Source: Bryobacterales bacterium
Lineage (GTDB): Bacteria > Acidobacteriota > Terriglobia > Bryobacterales > Bryobacteraceae
Direction of reading: 5' to 3'
Length of the DNA stretch: 10,632 nt
Assembly: GCA_025462985.1 (NCBI GenBank)
Contig: JAOAPP010000114.1
Location: 1-10,632, forward strand
Within the stretch, counting starts at the first letter, position 1. The number at the start of each line of letters is the position of its first letter. Positions 6,402 through 10,632 of the stretch are shown here, in pieces. Below the pieces are notes generated by a model. The model saw only the letters and a program-made list of their open reading frames with translations, was not told the DNA's origin and searched no databases. The position numbers and the translations under genes are program-made.

Positions 6402-7340
6402 TTATTCAAGATTCAGCGCCTGCTCCCGTATCTTCTCGATGTGAGCCTTGAGGTTTAGCGCGAGGTTCGTCACCTCCAGGCCGGTCTCCCCGGCTCCCGA
6501 GGTCTTCGACAGGACCGTATTGGTCTCGCGATTCAGTTCCTGCAACAGGAAATCGAGCCGTTTGCCCACCTCGCCGCCGGCCTGCAGCAATCTTCGAAGT
6601 TCCCCTGCGTGGACCTTGAGCCGTGTCAGCTCTTCCTGAATATCGGAGCGATCCGCCAGAATGGACGCCTCTTCGATAAGGCGGCTCTCTGAAATGGGGG
6701 TTGTTCCCAGCAGCTCCGCCAGCCTGGACTGAAGCCGGTCACGGATTTCCGGCAGCGCCCCCCGGCGTATCCGGACGATTTCCGCGGTGTTCCTTTCAAT
6801 GGCCGACACCTCCTCCCGCAGCTGCTTCTCCAACTCCTGGCCTTCCCGGTCACGACAGGCATTTAACTGGCGGACACAGTCCGTCATAGCGGCCAGAACT
6901 TCCGGCTCGAACGATTTGTCCAGAAATTTCGCGACCGCGTCGCCGTTGAACACGCCGGGAAGGGTCAGAGCAAAGTTCAAATCAGGCTTGGAGGTGAGCT
7001 GATGCTCCCGAGCCGCCCGCTGGTGCGCATCTATGAAGCGGTTGACCAGTTCGTGATTGTACGAGCCCGCTCTGTCGGAGTCAGACCTGGTCACAAATGC
7101 CCGTAGTTCGACATGTCCACGCCCGATGTTCTGCTTCAGGATGGTGCGCATCGCATTTTCGAAAGGCGAAAGGTCGGCCGAGTGGTGAAAATGCAGGTCC
7201 AGCCCCCGGTGATTGACACTGCGGAGGGAGATTGTGAGTTCGCCCGATGCGGTGTCACGCTTGACCATCGCAAAACCGGTCATGCTGCGCAGAGGTGCGC
7301 CTGCGGGCGCGGAAGGAGACGGAGATTCGCTAGCCGGCAT
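6402..7340 (-). CDS. yicC: YicC family endoribonuclease
   Basis: A protein of 312 residues. YicC proteins are endoribonucleases linked to small-RNA turnover and stress or stationary-phase physiology. The N-terminal YicC domain begins at RSMTGFA (18-24), followed by SLRSVNHRGLDLHF. The C-terminal DUF1732 domain covers about 225-312 and contains the hallmark GKRLDFLLQELNRETNT (259-275) and a closing helix. The family usually begins within a few residues of the MTGF motif, so the 17-residue Ser/Pro/Ala-rich leader is unusual. The ATG at 7340 lacks a good ribosome site, as does the alternative ATG at 7283, so the start is uncertain. It begins 13 bases after the exporter gene and precedes gmk, its most common neighbour. 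Confidence 0.93.
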   Translation of the reverse strand: MPASESPSPSAPAGAPLRSMTGFAMVKRDTASGELTISLRSVNHRGLDLHFHHSADLSPFENAMRTILKQNIGRGHVELRAFVTRSDSDRAGSYNHELVNRFIDAHQRAAREHQLTSKPDLNFALTLPGVFNGDAVAKFLDKSFEPEVLAAMTDCVRQLNACRDREGQELEKQLREEVSAIERNTAEIVRIRRGALPEIRDRLQSRLAELLGTTPISESRLIEEASILADRSDIQEELTRLKVHAGELRRLLQAGGEVGKRLDFLLQELNRETNTVLSKTSGAGETGLEVTNLALNLKAHIEKIREQALNLE

Positions 7341-7353
7341 AGTATGTGAGGGG

Positions 7354-9195
7354 TTAACCTGCGATCACCGATGAGTCATGCTGTTGCACGTCATGGTGTT
7401 GCAGGTCATGAAGGTGATGATAAATCCCATGGCGCGCGATCAGCTCGTCATGGGTGCCGACCTCAGCGATCTGCCCTTGATTCAGAACAACGATTTTGCT
7501 CGCCTGGCGAATGGTGGAAAGCCGGTGCGCGATGACGAAAACGGTTCGCCGCTGCATAAGCGCCGACAATGCCTGTTGGACCAATCGTTCGGATTCGGTA
7601 TCGAGGTGAGACGTCGCCTCATCCAGAATCAGGATCGGCGCGTTCTTCAGAAGTGCGCGGGCGATGGCTAGCCGCTGCCTCTGTCCGCCGCTCAACCTGG
7701 TTCCACGCTCGCCGATGACCGTGCGGTACCCTTCGGGCAGTTTTTGGATGAACTCATCCGCCAGAGCTGTCCGGGCTGCCGCGAATACTTCCTCTTCTTT
7801 GGCGTCGGGACGACCGTAAGCGATGTTGTCAAAAACCGTATCGTTGAACAAAAATGTCTCCTGCGCAACTATGCTGATGTTTTCGCGCAGGCTGTTTAGA
7901 TTGAGATCGCGAACATCTTTGCCATCGATCCGAACCGATCCGGACGTCACATCGTAAAAACGGGGCACCAGGTTGGCCAGCGTGGTCTTTCCGGCGCCGC
8001 TGGATCCGACCAGGGCAATAACTTCACCCGGCTTGATCGCCAGATTGATGTTGTCGAGCACGCAGCGGTCCGGCGCACCGGGATAACAGAAACTGACGTT
8101 CTCAAACTGCACGCCCTTTTCGAACTTAGCCAGCCGTATCGCGTTCGGCTTGTCTAATACGCCCTGGCGACGGTCCAGGTACTCGAAAACGCGCATCGCA
8201 GCGCCGACACCGCCCTGGAAAATATTGTGGATGCCGGTGAGACGCTTGATGGGCTCATAGAGCATCACCAGCGCTAGAACAAAGCCAGTGAATTTACCCG
8301 CCGTCATCGTGGAGTTCTTCACCTGCATGCGCGCGATGGTCAGCAATCCGACAATGCTGAGGGCACCAAAAAACTCGATAATGGGCGACGCGAGCGCCTG
8401 TTGGGCCACATAGCGAAGCGTGCCGGTCTTCAGCCGCGCCGCCGCCACGTTGAAGCGTTTGGATTCAAAATCCTCCGCCCCAAAACTCTTCACCACCTGG
8501 TGGCCGGTGATGGTCTCCTGCAAAATTTCGGTCAGCCCCGCCGCCATATCCTGCGCGTGCCGCGTCGTGCGCCGGATACGCTTGCCCAGACGCACGGTGA
8601 GGAAGGCGACCACCGGGAACACCACAAGACTGATCAACGAGAGCCGCCAATCGATGCTGACCATCGCCAACAGAAGAAAGATGGCGGTAAACATCTGCCG
8701 CAGCCAGTCGGCGAGCATGCTCGACACTGATTCCTGGAGCCGCGCAATGTCATTCATGATGGACGACATGATGCGGCCGGTTGTCTGGTCTTCAAAGAAC
8801 TGCGAATCCTGACGCAACACCTTGTCGAAGACTTCCTGGCGCAGATCTGTGACCGCGCTGATTCCCACCCAGTTCACCAGGTAGTTGCCGACGTAGTCGC
8901 AAAGCCCCTTCGCGAAGAAACAGAGCAGAATGGCGATCGCCACCATGGTCCAGATGTTGTGGATGGACGAAGGCAGAACGTCGGACAGGAAGACGCGGAC
9001 ATTGGTGCCGGGAATGGAAAACAGCAGCGCCGGCGTGTTGGGCGCATCCGGCTTCAGCCCGCGTTCAAACACCAACGGAATTAGCTTCACCAGCAGACCC
9101 TGGGACAGTCCCACGACCGCCATGAAGATCACGGAAAGGAGCAGTGCCGGAATGTATGGTCTGGCGTATCGAAGTAGGCGGTAAAGATCGTTCAA
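7354..9195 (-). CDS. MsbA-like ABC exporter (fused permease and ATPase)
   Basis: A protein of 613 residues, a half-transporter expected to dimerise in the inner membrane and flip lipid A core or a similar lipid outward. The membrane domain spans about 1-335, with hydrophobic segments near 15-35, 80-98, 165-200 and 275-312. The loop between the first two segments is rather long (about 40-80). The ATPase domain has an A-loop tyrosine at 371, Walker A GSSGAGKT (397-404), Q-loop Q445, signature LSGGQ (501-505), Walker B ILILDE (521-526) and switch H557. The tail after 588 is rich in His, Gln and Asp. The start is TTG at 9195 with GAGG 7 bases upstream, overlapping the stop of the glycosyltransferase gene by four bases. 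Substrate specificity (lipid A, other lipid or drug) is inferred from its neighbour. Confidence 0.92.
   Translation of the reverse strand: MNDLYRLLRYARPYIPALLLSVIFMAVVGLSQGLLVKLIPLVFERGLKPDAPNTPALLFSIPGTNVRVFLSDVLPSSIHNIWTMVAIAILLCFFAKGLCDYVGNYLVNWVGISAVTDLRQEVFDKVLRQDSQFFEDQTTGRIMSSIMNDIARLQESVSSMLADWLRQMFTAIFLLLAMVSIDWRLSLISLVVFPVVAFLTVRLGKRIRRTTRHAQDMAAGLTEILQETITGHQVVKSFGAEDFESKRFNVAAARLKTGTLRYVAQQALASPIIEFFGALSIVGLLTIARMQVKNSTMTAGKFTGFVLALVMLYEPIKRLTGIHNIFQGGVGAAMRVFEYLDRRQGVLDKPNAIRLAKFEKGVQFENVSFCYPGAPDRCVLDNINLAIKPGEVIALVGSSGAGKTTLANLVPRFYDVTSGSVRIDGKDVRDLNLNSLRENISIVAQETFLFNDTVFDNIAYGRPDAKEEEVFAAARTALADEFIQKLPEGYRTVIGERGTRLSGGQRQRLAIARALLKNAPILILDEATSHLDTESERLVQQALSALMQRRTVFVIAHRLSTIRQASKIVVLNQGQIAEVGTHDELIARHGIYHHLHDLQHHDVQQHDSSVIAG
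7375..7419 (+). repeat. 15-base tandem repeat in the 3' end of the exporter gene
   Basis: Units at 7375-7389 and 7390-7404 read GTCATGCTGTTGCAC and GTCATGGTGTTGCAG, 13 of 15 bases identical. The following 15 bases (7405-7419) start with the same GTCATG and then diverge. Read on the minus strand the units encode HDxQ(H/Q), giving the His-rich tail of the exporter. The period is a multiple of three, so copy-number changes would keep the frame. Confidence 0.7.
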
Positions 9196-10106
9196 GCGTG
9201 CGCCTCTTCGAGCGTCCGCAAACGTTCGAGCGCGGCGATCACCCGAGAAACGCTGACCTTGCCCAACCCGTCGGGAGCAACGACGATTTCCGATTCGGTT
9301 CGCCAGGGCCCCCAGATAGCGGGATTCGAACTGCTGAAGAGAACGACGCTCGGTATTCCGAACGCTGCGGCGATGTGCGCCGGACCACTGTCGTTGCCGA
9401 TAAAAACTGCCGCTTTGGAGATGACCGCCTTCGCTTCGGCGAGCGAGCCTTGGAATACCTGGTGGGGACTGAAAGGCGAGCCGTCATCGGTGCTTCCAGC
9501 CAAAAAAACCGGCTTGATATTCCAGAGCTGAAGGTAGCGGGCGACCTCGCAGAACCGCTCCGAAGGCCAGCGCTTATCCGGTGCGGAAGCAAACGGATGC
9601 AGCACGGCGTACTTGCCTTGGATGGGCGACTCTCCCGCGAAGAGATGGGCCGGCGGCACGTCCTGGAGCGGCGCGCCCATGGCGAAGACAGCGGATGCAA
9701 GGTGTTCGGCGGTGTGTACCGTTCGGTTCACACCCAGAATCTGCTGCGCCCGGCCGATGCGGATGTTATAAGCGAGCGTGATGTTGTGATGTGTAAAGCC
9801 CGCGCGCCATTTGGCGCCGGAGAGGGCCGTCATCCATTGACTTCGGCTGCCGCCATGGAAGTTGATACACAGTGACGGACGCCAGCGCCGGACCGCCTGC
9901 CACGTCGGATGCAGAACCTTCGCGACCGTCGGGTCTCCATCGAATACGGCGGAGTAGCGATCCTCGACCGCGATCCCGACCTGCAAATCGGGCCGCGTTT
10001 TGTTCAAAACATTCAGCGCCGGTGTTGTTAAAACGCAGTCGCCGAGAGAGCGCAAGCGAATAATGCAGACACGAGCGCGTTCGGGAAGTTGCTCCAGCAC
10101 AGACAT
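9192..10106 (-). CDS. Glycosyltransferase family 9 (heptosyltransferase-like)
   Basis: A protein of 304 residues with the two-domain GT-B layout of ADP-heptose:LPS heptosyltransferases. IRLRSLGDCVLTTPA (16-30) is the N-terminal signature, with D23 at the place of the catalytic Asp. KRWPSERF (178-185) and GNDSGPAH (237-244) with the following AAAFGIPSVVLF form the nucleotide-sugar site of the C-terminal domain. There is no signal peptide or membrane span, so it probably acts on the inner face of the inner membrane, adding a sugar to a lipopolysaccharide-like core. Donor and acceptor cannot be fixed from the sequence. It starts 6 bases after the Trm112-like gene and its TGA overlaps the exporter's TTG, pairing sugar addition with lipid export. 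Confidence 0.92.
   Translation of the reverse strand: MSVLEQLPERARVCIIRLRSLGDCVLTTPALNVLNKTRPDLQVGIAVEDRYSAVFDGDPTVAKVLHPTWQAVRRWRPSLCINFHGGSRSQWMTALSGAKWRAGFTHHNITLAYNIRIGRAQQILGVNRTVHTAEHLASAVFAMGAPLQDVPPAHLFAGESPIQGKYAVLHPFASAPDKRWPSERFCEVARYLQLWNIKPVFLAGSTDDGSPFSPHQVFQGSLAEAKAVISKAAVFIGNDSGPAHIAAAFGIPSVVLFSSSNPAIWGPWRTESEIVVAPDGLGKVSVSRVIAALERLRTLEEAHA
9203..9206 (-). promoter_or_regulatory. Ribosome-binding site of the MsbA-like gene
   Basis: GAGG on the minus strand, within GAAGAGGCG, lies 7 bases before the TTG at 9195 and inside the last codons of the glycosyltransferase gene. It supports the TTG start at the four-base overlap. Confidence 0.55.
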
Positions 10107-10112
10107 AAAGAA

Positions 10113-10283
10113 TTAGGGCTTAATCACCGCCTGATCCACCAGCATGATCGGGATATCGTCCCGAATGGGGTACACCCGATGACACTCCACGCACTTGAGT
10201 CCGCTACCGTCTTCCTGCAGACGTACGGGGGCTTTACAGACCGGACAAACCAGGATTTCCAGCAACTCGGGGCTTACGGGCAT
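10113..10283 (-). CDS. Trm112-like zinc-ribbon protein
   Basis: A protein of 56 residues, short enough to be missed by length cut-offs. It contains VCPVCKAPVRL (12-22) and KCVECHRVYPIRDDIPIML (30-48): two CxxC knuckles (C13, C16, C31, C34) and the YPIRDxIPxML tail typical of bacterial YcaR/Trm112 family proteins. In eukaryotes and archaea Trm112 activates methyltransferases; the bacterial role is poorly known, and the genes often lie beside lipid A or glycosylation genes, as here. AAGG is placed 5 bases before the ATG, which supports the start. The frame continues upstream to the lemA stop, but no ATG, GTG or TTG occurs there. The glycosyltransferase gene starts 6 bases downstream. Confidence 0.9.
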   Translation of the reverse strand: MPVSPELLEILVCPVCKAPVRLQEDGSGLKCVECHRVYPIRDDIPIMLVDQAVIKP

Positions 10284-10328
10284 GGAGACCTTCAGTTTAT
10301 CAATGTTGTCGTGATGCGAGCTCCCCCG

Positions 10329-10632
10329 CTAAAACTTGACTTGCGGAACCCGCTTTTCTTCTTCGGTGGCCTTGAAGTACGCGTCGTCTCGCCGATAGCC
10401 AAACAGGGAGGCCGCAATGTTAGTTGGAAAGAGCTCCACGTTGGTGTTGTATCGGCGGATCGCTTCGTTGTAGTCGCGACGATCGACTGCGATGCGGTTT
10501 TCAGTACCGGAAAGTTCGTCCTGCAGCCGCAGAAAGTTCTCGTTCGACTTAAGCTGCGGGTACGCTTCTTTCAGCATCAAAAGTCTTCCGATAGCGTTGC
10601 CCAATTGATTGTTGGCGCTGATTTCGTCCTGC
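10329..10632 (-). CDS. lemA: LemA family protein, 5' end cut off
   Basis: The C-terminal 100 residues of a LemA family protein; the frame runs off the right edge of the window, so the N-terminus with its expected membrane anchor is not visible. Visible hallmarks are ENFLRLQDELSGTENRIAVD, RRDYNEAIRRYNT, FPTNIAASLFGY and the ending EEEKRVPQVKF, all typical of the family's last two helices and tail. LemA proteins have a single N-terminal membrane segment followed by a helical bundle. Their biochemical function is not settled. An in-frame TTG at 10604 is internal, not a start, since the upstream codons (QDEISANNQ) continue the family pattern. A 45-base gap separates it from the Trm112-like gene, so it may belong to the same transcript. 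Confidence 0.92.
   Translation of the reverse strand, partial: QDEISANNQLGNAIGRLLMLKEAYPQLKSNENFLRLQDELSGTENRIAVDRRDYNEAIRRYNTNVELFPTNIAASLFGYRRDDAYFKATEEEKRVPQVKF

Noticed and set aside
7352..7359. GGTTAACC palindrome at the exporter-yicC junction.
   Set aside because: It is formed by the exporter stop codon and adjacent bases; nothing else marks it as a binding site.
9144..9875. Plus-strand open frame of 243 codons opposite the glycosyltransferase gene.
   Set aside because: It is a shadow of a well-supported gene; the translation is Arg/Asp/Gly-rich without motifs.
1..10632. Search for mobile elements, CRISPR arrays, tRNA genes, toxin-antitoxin or defence genes.
   Set aside because: No transposase, integrase, spaced direct repeats, tRNA-like cloverleaf or defence-type domain was seen; gene content is housekeeping throughout.

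Overview
The window looks like a chromosomal housekeeping stretch from a moderately GC-rich Gram-negative bacterium, most plausibly an acidobacterium of the Solibacter/Bryobacter type. That assignment is inferred from gene order (yicC-gmk-rpoZ-coaBC-udg-tmk-holB), the divergent Hfq, and the presence of MsbA-like and glycosyltransferase-9 envelope genes. I ran no database search. Coding density is very high, no gap exceeds about 110 bases, and I see no tRNA, rRNA, insertion sequence, phage gene or CRISPR array.

Left part, plus strand (1-1333): three closely spaced genes. They are a small helix-hairpin-helix protein of the Cdd1 'pathogenicity locus' type, a cysteine-rich conserved-looking protein of unknown function, and a hotdog-fold acyl-CoA thioesterase. 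They converge on the next cluster, with only 13 bases between stop codons.

Rest of the window, minus strand (1347-10632, read right to left): twelve co-oriented genes. They are lemA (5' end cut by the window edge), a 56-residue Trm112-like zinc-ribbon protein, a family-9 glycosyltransferase, an MsbA-like ABC exporter, yicC, gmk, rpoZ, coaBC, a family-4 uracil-DNA glycosylase, tmk, holB and hfq. Spacings between neighbours are mostly from small overlaps to about 35 bases, and several ribosome-binding sites sit on the stop codon of the preceding gene, so most of it probably forms one long transcription unit. The larger gaps, before trm112 (45 b) and before hfq (about 109 b with the start chosen), are the likeliest places for internal promoters.

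Functionally the minus-strand cluster mixes envelope building (glycosyltransferase, lipid exporter), RNA metabolism and transcription (YicC, omega subunit, Hfq), nucleotide and cofactor supply (guanylate kinase, CoaBC, thymidylate kinase), and DNA replication and repair (delta-prime clamp-loader subunit, uracil-DNA glycosylase). Points worth a second look are the uncharacterised cysteine-rich protein, the delta-prime subunit without zinc cysteines, the Hfq with an altered rim, the tandem-repeat His-rich tail of the exporter, and the two TTG start codons. I found no convincing novel defence or mobile system.
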